The notes under the pieces are model-generated. The model did not search any database. It was given only the letters and a program-made list of their open reading frames with translations, and was not told the DNA's origin. From Sphingobium terrigena (GTDB taxonomy: Bacteria > Pseudomonadota > Alphaproteobacteria > Sphingomonadales > Sphingomonadaceae), in NCBI RefSeq assembly GCF_003591655.1, contig NZ_QVRA01000007.1, forward strand, positions 124,001-188,000: a stretch of DNA of 64,000 nucleotides, given 5' to 3'. Below, in pieces: positions 25,800-34,969 of the stretch. Position 1 is the first letter of the stretch. Each line of letters opens with the position of its first letter. A program made the position numbers and the translations under genes.

Positions 25800-28478
25800 T
25801 TACTTCTTGTTCGCCAGAGCGGCCTGCGCCGCGGCCAGGCGGGCGATCGGCACGCGGTAGGGCGAGGCCGATACATAGTCGAGGCCCGTGGCTTCGCAGA
25901 AGGCGATCGAGGCCGGATCGCCGCCATGTTCGCCGCAAATGCCAAGCTTGATGCCGGGGCGGGTCTTGCGACCACGTTCGGCGGCAAGCTGGATCAGTTC
26001 GCCAACGCCTTCGACATCGATGCTGACGAAGGGATCGCGGGCGAAAATGCCCTTGTCAACATAGGTGCCAAGGAAGCGGCTGGCGTCGTCGCGGCTGATG
26101 CCGATCGTGGTCTGGGTCAGGTCGTTGGTGCCGAAGGAGAAAAATTCCCCGACTTCCGCGATTTCCCCGGCCTTGAGCGCAGCGCGGGGCAGTTCGATCA
26201 TCGTGCCGACGAGATATTCGACGCTGTCGCCCTGTTCGGCGAATACTTCGGCGGCGACGCGATCGACGATCGCCTTCATCAGTTCCAGTTCTTTACGGGT
26301 CGCGACCAGCGGAATCATGACTTCGGGGATCGGCGCTTCGCCGCCGCGCTGCTTGACGATCAAAGCCGCCTCGAAGATCGCGCGGGCCTGCATTTCGTAG
26401 ATTTCGGGATAGGTGACGCCCAGACGGCAGCCGCGATGGCCCAGCATCGGGTTGAATTCATGCAGTTCGTTGGCGCGGCGCTTGAGCACATCGACCGACA
26501 CGCCCGCCGCCTTCGCCACTTCCTCAAATTCCGCTTCGGCATGGGGCAGGAATTCGTGCAGCGGCGGATCGAGCAAGCGGATGGTCACGGGCAGGCCCGC
26601 CATCACCATGAAGATCTGCGCGAAATCGTCCCGCTGTTCGGGCAGCAGCCGTTCGAGCGCGACGCGGCGGCCCTTTTCGCTGTCGGCCAGGATCATTTCG
26701 CGCACGGCGGTGATTCGGGCGGCGTCGAAGAACATATGTTCGGTGCGGCACAGACCAACGCCTTCGGCACCGAATTCGCGCGCGACCTTGCAGTCCTGCG
26801 GGGTTTCGGCGTTAGCGCGGACTTTGAGGCGGCGGACCTTGTCGGCCCAGACCATCAACGTGCCGAAATCGCCGGCCAGTTCGGGCTGTACGGTCGGGAC
26901 TTCGCCCGCCATGACTTCACCGGTCGACCCGTCGAGGGTGAGGATGTCGCCTTCTTTCAGCTCCCGGCCATCGACGCGCAGGATTTTCGCCTTGGTATCG
27001 ATCGAGATGCCTCCTGCGCCGGACACGCAGGGGCGGCCCATGCCGCGCGCCACGACGGCGGCGTGGCTGGTCATGCCGCCACGCGCGGTCAGGATGCCCT
27101 TGGCCGCGTGCATCCCGTGAATATCCTCTGGCGAGGTTTCCACGCGGACGAGGATGACGGCGTCGCCCATTTCGTTGCGACGCTCGGCCGTATCGGCGTC
27201 GAATACGATCAGGCCCGATGCGGCACCGGGGCTGGCGGGCAGCCCCTTGGTCAGCACGTCGCGCGGCGCCTTGGGATCGAGCGTGGGGTGGAGCAGCTGG
27301 TCGAGCGCGGCGGGATCGACGCGGGCGACGGCTTCCTCTTCGGTGATCAGCCCTTCATGCGCCATGTCCACGGCCATTTTGAGCGCAGCCTTGGCGGTGC
27401 GCTTGCCGGAGCGGGTCTGGAGCATCCAGAGCTTGCCCTGCTGGACGGTGAATTCAATGTCCTGCATGTCGCGATAATGGGTTTCGAGGATCTGGAACAC
27501 CTTGGCCAGTTCGGCATAGGTTTCCGGCATCGCCTCTTCCATCGACAGCGGCTTGGCCCCTGCCCGCTCCCGCGCGGCCAGCGTCAGATATTGCGGGGTG
27601 CGGATGCCCGCGACGACATCCTCGCCCTGGGCGTTGATCAGAAATTCGCCATAATAGACATTTTCGCCGGTCGACGGGTCGCGGGTGAAGGCGACGCCGG
27701 TGGCCGAGGTTGCGCCCATATTGCCGAACACCATCGCCTGCACATTGACGGCGGTGCCCCATTCGCCGGGGATGTTGTTAAGGCGGCGATAGACTTTCGC
27801 GCGCTCCGACTGCCACGAACCGAACACGGCGCTGATCGCGCCCCAGAGCTGGTCATGCACGTCCTGCGGGAACGGCTTGTCCCACAGTTTTTCCACCAGC
27901 GCCTTATATTCGGCGACCAGCGCCTTCCAGTCGTCGGCGGTCATTTCGGTATCAAGGCTGTAGCCCTGATCTTCCTTGGCGACTTCCAGCGCTTCTTCAA
28001 ACGCGCCATGGTCCAGTTCCAGCACCACGTCCGAATACATCTGGATGAAACGGCGATAGCTGTCCCAGGCGAAACGCTCGTCGCCCGATGTGTTGGCAAG
28101 GCCGATGACGGTTTCGTCGTTGAGGCCGAGGTTGAGGACGGTGTCCATCATGCCGGGCATCGACGCGCGCGCGCCGGAGCGGACCGAGACGAGCAGCGGA
28201 TCGGCCGCGTCGCCGAACTTCTTGCCGGTGATCCCCTCAATATGCGCAAGGCCGGTGGCGACTTCCGCCTTCACGCTGTCGGGATAGACGCCGCCATCTT
28301 CATAATAGCGGGTGCACATGGCGGTTGTGATGGTGAAGCCGGGTGGGACAGGCAGGCCGATCGCGGCCATGCCGTCGAGGTTTGCGCCCTTGCCGCCCAG
28401 AAGGTTGCGGTCACCCTGCCCGCCATCATCCACGCCGCCGCCAAAACGATAGACATAACGGGTCGCGGTCGTGGTCAT
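25800..28478 (-). CDS. ppdK: Pyruvate, phosphate dikinase
   Basis: PPDK interconverts pyruvate + ATP + phosphate and phosphoenolpyruvate + AMP + pyrophosphate, supporting gluconeogenesis. The 892-residue protein has an N-terminal ATP-grasp domain (NLLGGKGANLDGMAAIGLPV), a central swivel domain with the phosphohistidine motif GGMTSHAAVVARGMGRPCVSG split over that region, and a C-terminal PEP-binding TIM barrel with GLCRTEHMFFDAARI and the catalytic-cysteine region KLGICGEHGGDP. ATG at 28478 has AGAGG five bases upstream; an ATG 24 bases earlier is the alternative. Confidence 0.96.
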   Translation of the reverse strand: MTTTATRYVYRFGGGVDDGGQGDRNLLGGKGANLDGMAAIGLPVPPGFTITTAMCTRYYEDGGVYPDSVKAEVATGLAHIEGITGKKFGDAADPLLVSVRSGARASMPGMMDTVLNLGLNDETVIGLANTSGDERFAWDSYRRFIQMYSDVVLELDHGAFEEALEVAKEDQGYSLDTEMTADDWKALVAEYKALVEKLWDKPFPQDVHDQLWGAISAVFGSWQSERAKVYRRLNNIPGEWGTAVNVQAMVFGNMGATSATGVAFTRDPSTGENVYYGEFLINAQGEDVVAGIRTPQYLTLAARERAGAKPLSMEEAMPETYAELAKVFQILETHYRDMQDIEFTVQQGKLWMLQTRSGKRTAKAALKMAVDMAHEGLITEEEAVARVDPAALDQLLHPTLDPKAPRDVLTKGLPASPGAASGLIVFDADTAERRNEMGDAVILVRVETSPEDIHGMHAAKGILTARGGMTSHAAVVARGMGRPCVSGAGGISIDTKAKILRVDGRELKEGDILTLDGSTGEVMAGEVPTVQPELAGDFGTLMVWADKVRRLKVRANAETPQDCKVAREFGAEGVGLCRTEHMFFDAARITAVREMILADSEKGRRVALERLLPEQRDDFAQIFMVMAGLPVTIRLLDPPLHEFLPHAEAEFEEVAKAAGVSVDVLKRRANELHEFNPMLGHRGCRLGVTYPEIYEMQARAIFEAALIVKQRGGEAPIPEVMIPLVATRKELELMKAIVDRVAAEVFAEQGDSVEYLVGTMIELPRAALKAGEIAEVGEFFSFGTNDLTQTTIGISRDDASRFLGTYVDKGIFARDPFVSIDVEGVGELIQLAAERGRKTRPGIKLGICGEHGGDPASIAFCEATGLDYVSASPYRVPIARLAAAQAALANKK

Positions 28479-28640
28479 GATGGCCTCTTCTGTATCAGTC
28501 ATTCCCGGCACTCCCTGCACTGATTGCCGATTATATTGCGTTGCAACAATCTGGCAGCAATAGCCAGATAGAGCGCAATCGAATAGGATTATTACGCCTT
28601 AACTTCGCATTTTTCCCGGTAAATTCGACATTATATTACG

Positions 28641-31052
28641 TTAGCCAGTAATTTTGGAAAAGTCCGCCACGCTGTGAACCGCATCACGCACCCGCGCCAG
28701 CAGCGCGAGGCGGGCGGAGCGCTTCGCGGAATCGGGGTCGTTGACCGTCACGCTTTCAAAGAAGGCGTCGATGGGCGCGCGGAGCGTTGCAAGGGCAGCC
28801 ATCGCCCCCTCGAAATCCTCCGCCGCCACCGCCTGTGCCGTGCGCGGTTCCGCCACGTCGAGCGCGGCGATGAGCGCAGCTTCGGCTATTTCGGGCGTGT
28901 AGGACAGGCCTGAATTGCCCTCCCCCTCCAGGGGGAGGGTTGGGTGGGGGTGTGCCACGTCGATAGCGGGACGCTCGGCTTCGCCTCGCTCCCCCTCTCC
29001 CCGGCCCTCTCCCCGCTGGGGAGAGGGAGTTTGTGGCGCTTCCTTCTTGAGGATGTTCGCGGCGCGCTTGTAGCCGGCCAGCAGGTTCGCACCGTCGTCG
29101 GTCGCGACGAAGGACTGGAGCGCATGGACGCGGGCGAGCAGGCGAACGAGATCATTCTCCCCGCCCAAGGCAAACACCGCGTCGATCAGGTCGTGACGAA
29201 CACCGGCTTCGCGTTGCTGGACTTTGAGGCGGTCGGCGAAGAAAAATTCGAGAAAATTCTGCCTAATAGATTTAGAAAGTCTGGCAGCCTGCACAAAGCT
29301 AATTTGCCATTGCTTCTCAGCAATGTCTTTGAGTGCTGAATGAACACCCTCGTCCACATCAATATCTTTAATTGCAGCAAGTGCTTTATATGTCAGCCGC
29401 GATGGCCATCCCACACGGCTAGCAGCATGACCTAGTGCAGAAGTCGCGATAATTTTTGACAGGTTGAGCCGAAGTTCATTGAGAAGGATGAGTTGAATAA
29501 CGCCCAGCGCTGACCGACGAAGGGCAAATGGGTCTTTAGAACCAGTGGGCTTTTCGTCGATCGAAAAGAAAGAAACCAAGCTATCCAGCTTGTCCGCCAA
29601 GCTCACCGCTACCGTGACCGGCGCGGTGGGGACGTCGTCGCCCTGGCCGACCGGCTTGTAATGGTCGCGGATGGCGTCGGCTACGGCGTCTGGCAGGCCT
29701 TCGGCGCGGGCGTAGTAGCCGCCCATAATGCCTTGCAGTTCGGGAAATTCGCCGACCATTTCGGTGACGAGGTCGGCCTTGCACAGGCGGGCGGCTTGTT
29801 CGGCGAGGGTGGCGAGTTGCGCGACATCGTCCCCCTCCCGCTTGCGGGAGGGGTTAGGGGAGGGCATGTCCGAGGTGGCTGCTACATGCCCTCCCCCGAC
29901 CCCTCCCGCAAGCGGGAGGGGAGCTTTCGCCGTGACGATCCCCTCTTCCACCAGCCAACGGGCCAGCTTCGCCACGCGCTCGACCTTGTCGGCCACCGTT
30001 CCCAATTTCTCGTGGAAGGTGATGCGTTCCAGTTTCCTGGCGTGATCTTCCAGCCGGGTCTTGCGGTCCTGTTCCCAGAAGAAGCGGGCGTCGCTCAGGC
30101 GGGCGGCCAGCACCTTGCGGTTGCCGGCGATGATGGCGGTGCCGCCGTCCTTCGCCTCGATATTGGCGGTGCAGATGAAGGCGGGGGCGAGTTTGCCGTC
30201 GCCGTCCCGCAGGACAAAATATTTCTGGTTGATGCGCAGCGTCAGCTGGATGACTTCGGGCGGCACCTCCAGGAAAGCGGGGTCGAAATCGCCGAGCAGC
30301 GGGACCGGCCATTCAGTGAGGCCCGCATTTTCCGCGATCAGTCCCTTGTCCTCGACCACCGTGTAGCCATGGGCGGCAGCGGCCTGCGCGGATTTTTCGG
30401 CGATGATCGACTGGCGTTCCTGATGGCTGACGATGACATGGCAGGCGCGCAGCTTTTCGGCATAATCGCTGGCGCCGCCGATCGTGATCTCACCGCTGTG
30501 GTGGAAGCGGTGGCCGAGCGTGGCATAGCCCGACTGGATGCCGTCGACTTCGCACGGGATCAAATCCTCGCCCAAAATCGCGACGATGCCCTGTAGCGGG
30601 CGGACCCAGCGCAGGCTTTCGGTGGTCTGGGAGGCGCTGCCCCAGCGCATCGATTTGGGCCAGGGAAAGGCGCGGATGATGGCGGGGATGGCTTGCGCCA
30701 GCACATCCGCGGTCGCGCGGCCGGGCTTGTTGACGACCGCGAACCAGATGCCGTCGCGATCCTCAAGGCTGTCCTGGGTCAGGCCGGTCTTGCGCAGGAA
30801 GCCTTCAAGCGCCTGGGGCGGCGCGCTGGTGCGCGGGCCTTTATGTTCTTCGCTGACGGCGGCGGTTTGCAACGGCAGGTCGCGGGCGATGAGCGCCAGG
30901 CGGCGCGGCGTCACGAAACTTTCGATCGCGCCGGGGGTGAGGCCGGATTTGGCCAGTTCCTCGGTAAACAGGCGGGCGAGATCGTCGCTGGCCTTCAATT
31001 GCATACGCGCGGGAATTTCCTCGCAGCGCAGTTCGAGGAGGAAGTCAGTCAT
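28641..31052 (-). CDS. glyS: Glycyl-tRNA synthetase beta subunit (mosaic, with in-frame repeats)
   Basis: GlyS is the tRNA-binding and editing-type subunit of the heterotetrameric bacterial glycyl-tRNA synthetase. The protein begins MTDFLLELRCEEIPARMQ and has YFVLRDGDGKLAPAFICTAN, DARFFWEQDRKTRL and GSKDPFALRRSALGVIQ, all family landmarks. At 803 residues it is clearly longer than usual (about 690-735). Two palindromic repeats are translated within it, at about residues 377-408 and 675-712. Residues about 488-611 come from a stretch of only about 48% G+C. The reading frame remains open, so it is probably functional. ATG at 31052 has GGAGAG six bases upstream. The glyQ gene lies just upstream. 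Confidence 0.93.
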   Translation of the reverse strand: MTDFLLELRCEEIPARMQLKASDDLARLFTEELAKSGLTPGAIESFVTPRRLALIARDLPLQTAAVSEEHKGPRTSAPPQALEGFLRKTGLTQDSLEDRDGIWFAVVNKPGRATADVLAQAIPAIIRAFPWPKSMRWGSASQTTESLRWVRPLQGIVAILGEDLIPCEVDGIQSGYATLGHRFHHSGEITIGGASDYAEKLRACHVIVSHQERQSIIAEKSAQAAAAHGYTVVEDKGLIAENAGLTEWPVPLLGDFDPAFLEVPPEVIQLTLRINQKYFVLRDGDGKLAPAFICTANIEAKDGGTAIIAGNRKVLAARLSDARFFWEQDRKTRLEDHARKLERITFHEKLGTVADKVERVAKLARWLVEEGIVTAKAPLPLAGGVGGGHVAATSDMPSPNPSRKREGDDVAQLATLAEQAARLCKADLVTEMVGEFPELQGIMGGYYARAEGLPDAVADAIRDHYKPVGQGDDVPTAPVTVAVSLADKLDSLVSFFSIDEKPTGSKDPFALRRSALGVIQLILLNELRLNLSKIIATSALGHAASRVGWPSRLTYKALAAIKDIDVDEGVHSALKDIAEKQWQISFVQAARLSKSIRQNFLEFFFADRLKVQQREAGVRHDLIDAVFALGGENDLVRLLARVHALQSFVATDDGANLLAGYKRAANILKKEAPQTPSPQRGEGRGEGERGEAERPAIDVAHPHPTLPLEGEGNSGLSYTPEIAEAALIAALDVAEPRTAQAVAAEDFEGAMAALATLRAPIDAFFESVTVNDPDSAKRSARLALLARVRDAVHSVADFSKITG
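28919..29029. repeat. Palindromic repeat inside glyS (second)
   Basis: CCCTCCAGGGGGAGGG and, about 60 bases on, CCTCTCCCCGCTGGGGAGAGGG are hairpins arranged as a compound inverted element. Read in the glyS frame it encodes PSPQRGEGRGEGE and, further on, HPHPTLPLEGEG, low-complexity segments unlike the rest of GlyS. Confidence 0.85.
29831..29922. repeat. Palindromic repeat inside glyS (first)
   Basis: CCCCTCCCGCTTGCGGGAGGGG is followed by an inverted copy of itself (CCCCTCCCGCAAGCGGGAGGGG) with GGGCATGT/ACATGCCC arms between, so the whole 92-base unit is a large palindrome of hairpins. In the glyS frame it encodes PLPLAGGVGGGHVA and then MPSPNPSRKREG. Confidence 0.9.
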
Positions 31053-31065
31053 TGCCACTCTCCGC

Positions 31066-31160
31066 CAGTGCGTCATTCCCGCGAAAGCGGGAACCCATCG
31101 TGCCAGCTTGACCCAAGGCATGTGGGGAGAATTGGGTCCCCGCCTTCGCGGGGATGACGG
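31066..31160. repeat. Palindromic repeat pair between glyQ and glyS
   Basis: TCATTCCCGCGAAAGCGGGAACCCA and TGGGTCCCCGCCTTCGCGGGGATGA stand in inverted orientation about 45 bases apart. Same family as 6499, 11880 and 59452. Confidence 0.8.
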
Positions 31161-31184
31161 TGGTTTGCGGGGAAGCGTAGGTCA

Positions 31185-32057
31185 TTATGCGGTCCACCCG
31201 TTGCTCTGCATCCATGCTTCGCAGCTGCCCTTGGCCATATCGCGCACTTGCCCCATGTAGCTGGCGCGTTCCTGTACGGAGATGACGCCGCGGGCCTGGA
31301 GCAGGTTGAAGGTGTGGGACGCCTTGATCGCCTGTTCGAACGCGGCGAGCGGGACGCCATTGTCGATGCACTGACGCCATTCGGACTGGCAATCCTTGAA
31401 CCAGCGGAACAGTTTTTCGGTGTCGGCGACCTCGAAATTCCATTTCGACATCTGCCGCTCATTTTCAAGGAACACGTCGCCATAGGTGACGCCCGCATCG
31501 TTGAATTTCAGGTCATAGACGCTATCGACGCCCTGAATATACATGGCGAGCCGTTCGAGACCGTAGGTGAGTTCGCCCGCGACCGGCTTGCAGTCATAGC
31601 CGCCCATTTGCTGGAAATAGGTGAACTGGCTGACTTCCATGCCGTCGCACCAGACTTCCCAACCCAGGCCCCAGGCGCCCAGCGTCGGGCTTTCCCAGTC
31701 ATCCTCGACAAAGCGGATGTCGTGCACCAGCGGGTCGATGCCGATCTCTACCAGAGACCCCAGATAGAGGTCCTGAAGGTTGGCGGGCGACGGCTTCATG
31801 ATCACCTGATATTGGTAATAATGCTGAAGCCGGTTGGGGTTTTCGCCATAGCGGCCATCGGTCGGGCGGCGGCTGGGCTGGACATAGGCGGCGTTCCACG
31901 GCTTTGGGCCGAGGGCGCGCAGCGTGGTCGCGGGGTGGAAGGTGCCTGCGCCGACTTCCATATCATAGGGTTGCAGGATGACGCAGCCCTGTTTCCCCCA
32001 ATAGGCATGGAGGGTCAGGATGAGGTCCTGGAAGGAAAGCGCTTTGCCTTCGGCCAC
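31185..32057 (-). CDS. glyQ: Glycyl-tRNA synthetase alpha subunit
   Basis: GlyQ is the catalytic class II subunit that activates glycine and partners GlyS. The 290-residue protein has the conserved opening [20 protein letters not shown] followed by [18 protein letters not shown], and [19 protein letters not shown] with the motif 2 arginine, then [20 protein letters not shown]. Length is typical. It is first in a glyQ-glyS unit with a 132-base spacer that holds a palindromic repeat. Confidence 0.97.
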   Translation of the reverse strand: MAEGKALSFQDLILTLHAYWGKQGCVILQPYDMEVGAGTFHPATTLRALGPKPWNAAYVQPSRRPTDGRYGENPNRLQHYYQYQVIMKPSPANLQDLYLGSLVEIGIDPLVHDIRFVEDDWESPTLGAWGLGWEVWCDGMEVSQFTYFQQMGGYDCKPVAGELTYGLERLAMYIQGVDSVYDLKFNDAGVTYGDVFLENERQMSKWNFEVADTEKLFRWFKDCQSEWRQCIDNGVPLAAFEQAIKASHTFNLLQARGVISVQERASYMGQVRDMAKGSCEAWMQSNGWTA

Positions 32058-32191
32058 GGGGGATCCTTGCGATATGACGGTTTAGCTTGGCGTCGCGCAT
32101 TGGCGTATGGGGGTGAAACGGTCAAGGGAAAGGCGCGTAAAACAGGGTTAAGCGGCTTGCCCTTGGGCCGCCCTGCCCGCATGTGTGGGGC

Positions 32192-33085
32192 ATGAAGATG
32201 CTTCGTTTATGCGCCGCTGCGCTGTTGATGATGAGTGGCGTGGCGCAGGCGCGCCCTGCCCCGGCTGTTCCGGCTGTCGCCACCCCTGCCCTGTGGCGGG
32301 TGAGCGATGCCGACACCACCATCTATCTGTTCGGCACCGTCCATGTGATGAAACCGGGGATCGACTGGTTTCGCGGCGGGGTGAAGGCGGCGTTTGACGG
32401 GTCGGACGAGCTGGTGCTGGAGATTGTCGAGCCGGACGATCCCAATGCCATGGGCGCTGTCATGATGAGCAAGGCGCTGGCTGGCGACGGGGTGGCCTTG
32501 TCCGCCCGGCTGGACGACCCGGCGCGGGACAAATATCGCGCGGCGATGGAAGTCAATGCCATGCCGTGGCAGGCGTTCGAGCGCTTTGCCCCGTGGATGG
32601 CGGGCATGGCTCTGTCGGTCGCGCCGCTCCAGAAGCTGGGCTATCGGGCCGATCTGGGCGCGGAAAAGGTGCTGCGCGCGGCGGCGGTGAAGGCGGGCAA
32701 GCGGGTCGATGCGCTAGAGACGGTCGAGCAGCAGATCGATTTCTTCGCTACGCTGCCGATGGCGCAACAGGTCGAGTTTCTGAACGCGACAGTCGATGGC
32801 CTGCCGGAGATGGAAGGCGAGTTTGCGGGGCTGCTGCGTTACTGGCAGGCGGGCGATCCCAAGAGGCTGGCAAAGTCGATGAACGAGTCGCTGGAGGCGA
32901 CGCCGCAGCTGGCGCAGATACTGTTGATCGGGCGCAACGCCAACTGGGCGCAGTGGATCAAGGGGCGGATGACTAAGCCCGGCACGGTGTTCGTCGCGGT
33001 AGGCGCAGGGCATCTGGCGGGCAAGGGCAGCGTGCAGGATCAGTTGAAGGCGCTGGGCATCGCGACCCGGCGGGTGAAGGAGTAA
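32192..33085 (+). CDS. TraB/GumN-family protein, first of tandem pair
   Basis: This 297-residue protein has a signal peptide (about 1-20, cleavage after VAQA). It carries the TraB/GumN landmarks TTIYLFGTVHVMKPG near the N-terminus and VFVAVGAGHLAGKGSVQDQL near the C-terminus; the two conserved GxxH motifs suggest a metal site, as in Tiki-like proteases. No enzymatic role is proven for most bacterial members. ATG at 32192 follows GTGGGG; GTG at 32183 is an alternative. The next gene is a paralogue starting after only three bases. Confidence 0.82.
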   Translation: MKMLRLCAAALLMMSGVAQARPAPAVPAVATPALWRVSDADTTIYLFGTVHVMKPGIDWFRGGVKAAFDGSDELVLEIVEPDDPNAMGAVMMSKALAGDGVALSARLDDPARDKYRAAMEVNAMPWQAFERFAPWMAGMALSVAPLQKLGYRADLGAEKVLRAAAVKAGKRVDALETVEQQIDFFATLPMAQQVEFLNATVDGLPEMEGEFAGLLRYWQAGDPKRLAKSMNESLEATPQLAQILLIGRNANWAQWIKGRMTKPGTVFVAVGAGHLAGKGSVQDQLKALGIATRRVKE

Positions 33086-33088
33086 GTG

Positions 33089-33973
33089 ATGCGGCTGTTC
33101 ACCCAATTTCTGGCGATCTGCGCGCTGACGCTGGTTGCCGCCTGTGGTAGCGACCCGGCCCCCGCCCCCGTCGCCAAGGGTGGCCCGGCGCTGTGGCAGG
33201 TGCAGCGCGGCGAGATGAAGGGGTGGCTGTTTGGCACCATTCATGTGCTGCCCAAGGGGGTGGCGTGGGAAACGCCGACAATCAGCGAGGCGATGGCCAA
33301 GGCCGACCGGCTGGTGCTGGAGGCGGCGGACTTGCAGGATGAGGAGAAAACGCTGGCCCTGTTTGAGTCCATGGGGCGCAGTCCCGGCCTGCCGCCGCTC
33401 GACCGGCGCGTGCCGGAGGAGGAACAGGCGGCGCTGAACAAGGCGATCAGCGATGGCGGGACCAGCACGCAACTCTTGTCGGGATATGAAAGCTGGGCCG
33501 CGGCGATGCTGTTGTCGGCGGCGACGCAGCAGGGGCTGGGCGTCAGTCAGGATGACGGGGTCGAGCCGGTGCTGATCGCGACATTCAAGAAGGCAGGCAA
33601 GCCGATTGGCGGGCTGGAGACGATCGAGCGGCAATTTGGCGCGTTCGACACGCTGCCGCAAGCGGCGCAATCGCGCCTGCTGGTGCAGACGGTGCATGAG
33701 GCCAAGGATATGAAGGGGCTGTATGATCGCATCCTGAAAGCCTGGACCACGGGCGACATGGACGCGATCGCCAAGGAAGATGAGAATGGCGAGCAGCCCG
33801 ACCCGATGGTCGAGGAAGCGGTGCTGGTGGCGCGCAACCGCGACTGGGTGAAGGCGATCGAACCGATGAAGGGCGCGCCTTTCATCGCGGTAGGCGCCGG
33901 GCATCTGACGGGGCGGGAGAATTTGATCGAGTTGCTGAAAGCGCGCGGGTTTGCGGTGACGCGGGTGCAGTGA
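33089..33973 (+). CDS. TraB/GumN-family lipoprotein, second of tandem pair
   Basis: This 294-residue paralogue of the preceding gene has a lipoprotein signal ending in LVAACGSDP (cysteine near residue 20) rather than a plain signal peptide. The family motifs are GWLFGTIHVLPKG and FIAVGAGHLTGRENLIELL. A deduced difference is that this copy is membrane-tethered while its neighbour is soluble in the periplasm. ATG at 33089 has AGGAG six bases upstream, inside the end of the first gene, so the two are co-translated. Confidence 0.82.
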   Translation: MRLFTQFLAICALTLVAACGSDPAPAPVAKGGPALWQVQRGEMKGWLFGTIHVLPKGVAWETPTISEAMAKADRLVLEAADLQDEEKTLALFESMGRSPGLPPLDRRVPEEEQAALNKAISDGGTSTQLLSGYESWAAAMLLSAATQQGLGVSQDDGVEPVLIATFKKAGKPIGGLETIERQFGAFDTLPQAAQSRLLVQTVHEAKDMKGLYDRILKAWTTGDMDAIAKEDENGEQPDPMVEEAVLVARNRDWVKAIEPMKGAPFIAVGAGHLTGRENLIELLKARGFAVTRVQ

Positions 33974-33986
33974 CGATACCCCTAAC

Positions 33987-34085
33987 CCGTTCGCCCTGAG
34001 CGAAGTCGAAGGGGCCCGCTGAGCGCAGCGAAGCGTCCTTCGCTTGCGCTCAGGTGAAGGCTTCGACTTCGCTCAGCCCGAACGG
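33987..34085. repeat. Dispersed palindromic repeat (CCGTTCG...CGAACGG family)
   Basis: CCGTTCGCCCTGAGCGAAGTCGAAG at the left is mirrored by CTTCGACTTCGCTCAGCCCGAACGG at the right, with an inner GAGCGCA..TGCGCTC palindrome. It lies between the TraB-family pair and rplY, where the mirrored arms can form a long hairpin. Confidence 0.88.
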
Positions 34086-34208
34086 ATATGGTGCTTGGAC
34101 CGCCCGCTTGCTTTCTGGCACTTTTCTGCTAAAGGCCGCGCTCCCGCTATGGTCATCCCTGGAGGCGTGGCGGGAAAAGTAACTCAAACCAGCTTTTGGA
34201 GACACGCA

Positions 34209-34817
34209 ATGAGCGAGCAGCTTACGCTGTCGGCCGAGGCACGCGATCGGGCAGGCAAGGGAGCCTCCCGCGCCCTCCGCCGTGAGGGCCGCGTACCCGC
34301 CGTCATCTATGGAATGAACGAAGAACCCCTGTCGATCCATGTCGAGGAAAAGCTCCTCAACAAGCTGCTCGGCACCGGCCACTTCTTCAATTCGGTCATC
34401 ATGGTGGAAGTGAACGGCAAGGCCGTCCGCACCCTGCCCAAGGATGTGGCTTTCCACCCCGTTTCGGACCGTCCGCTGCACGCCGACTTCCTGCGCGTTT
34501 CGGAACATGCCACCGTGCATGTCAACGTTCCCGTGCGTTTCGAGAATGAAGATGCGTCGCCCGGCCTGAAGAAGGGCGGCGTGCTGAACGTCGTTCGTCA
34601 TGATGTCGAGCTGATCGTCGATGCCGCTGAAATCCCCGAAGATGTCGTGGTCGACCTGACCGGCTTTGAAGTCGGCGATTCGATCCACATCAGCGCGGTG
34701 ACGCTGCCCAAGGGTGCCAAGACCGCGATCGACGATCGCGACTTCACCCTGGCGACCATCGTTGCGCCGTCGGCTCTGAAGAGCGCCGGCACCGAGGCGG
34801 AAGCGGAAGGCGAATAA
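34209..34817 (+). CDS. rplY: 50S ribosomal protein L25/general stress protein Ctc
   Basis: This 202-residue protein binds 5S rRNA in the large subunit. It opens with [20 protein letters not shown] and GRVPAVIYG, the L25 signature, and has the extra C-terminal beta domain of the Ctc/TL5 type ([37 protein letters not shown]) and an acidic tail (GTEAEAEGE). ATG at 34209 with GGAGACACGCA upstream is preferred; the open frame runs back into the repeat. It is followed by pth, a common arrangement. Confidence 0.96.
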   Translation: MSEQLTLSAEARDRAGKGASRALRREGRVPAVIYGMNEEPLSIHVEEKLLNKLLGTGHFFNSVIMVEVNGKAVRTLPKDVAFHPVSDRPLHADFLRVSEHATVHVNVPVRFENEDASPGLKKGGVLNVVRHDVELIVDAAEIPEDVVVDLTGFEVGDSIHISAVTLPKGAKTAIDDRDFTLATIVAPSALKSAGTEAEAEGE

Positions 34818-34843
34818 GCCTTTTCCTGTCAGACTGATCTAAG

Positions 34844-34944
34844 CCCCGTTCGGGCTGAGCGAAGTCGAAGCCTGCCACTGAGCGAAGCGAAGTGCCTTCA
34901 CTTCGTTCAGGCGGCCCCTTCGACTTCGCTCAGGGCGAACGGGG
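34844..34944. repeat. Dispersed palindromic repeat between rplY and pth
   Basis: CCCCGTTCGGGCTGAGCGAAGTCGAAG is mirrored by CTTCGACTTCGCTCAGGGCGAACGGGG and followed by TTTT, so this copy may also act as a terminator for rplY. Same family as 11041, 16323 and 33987. It is only 25 bases from the pth start. Confidence 0.88.
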
Positions 34945-34969
34945 TTTTGTCGTGAAGGAGCAAGGGACG

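Noticed and set aside
25926..28523. 865-codon open frame opposite ppdK
   Set aside because: Same reason: ppdK has all catalytic motifs and this frame has none.
28919..29922. CRISPR array because of repeated hairpins
   Set aside because: Only single compound palindromes, no regular spacers and no cas genes; they are dispersed repeat elements translated within glyS.
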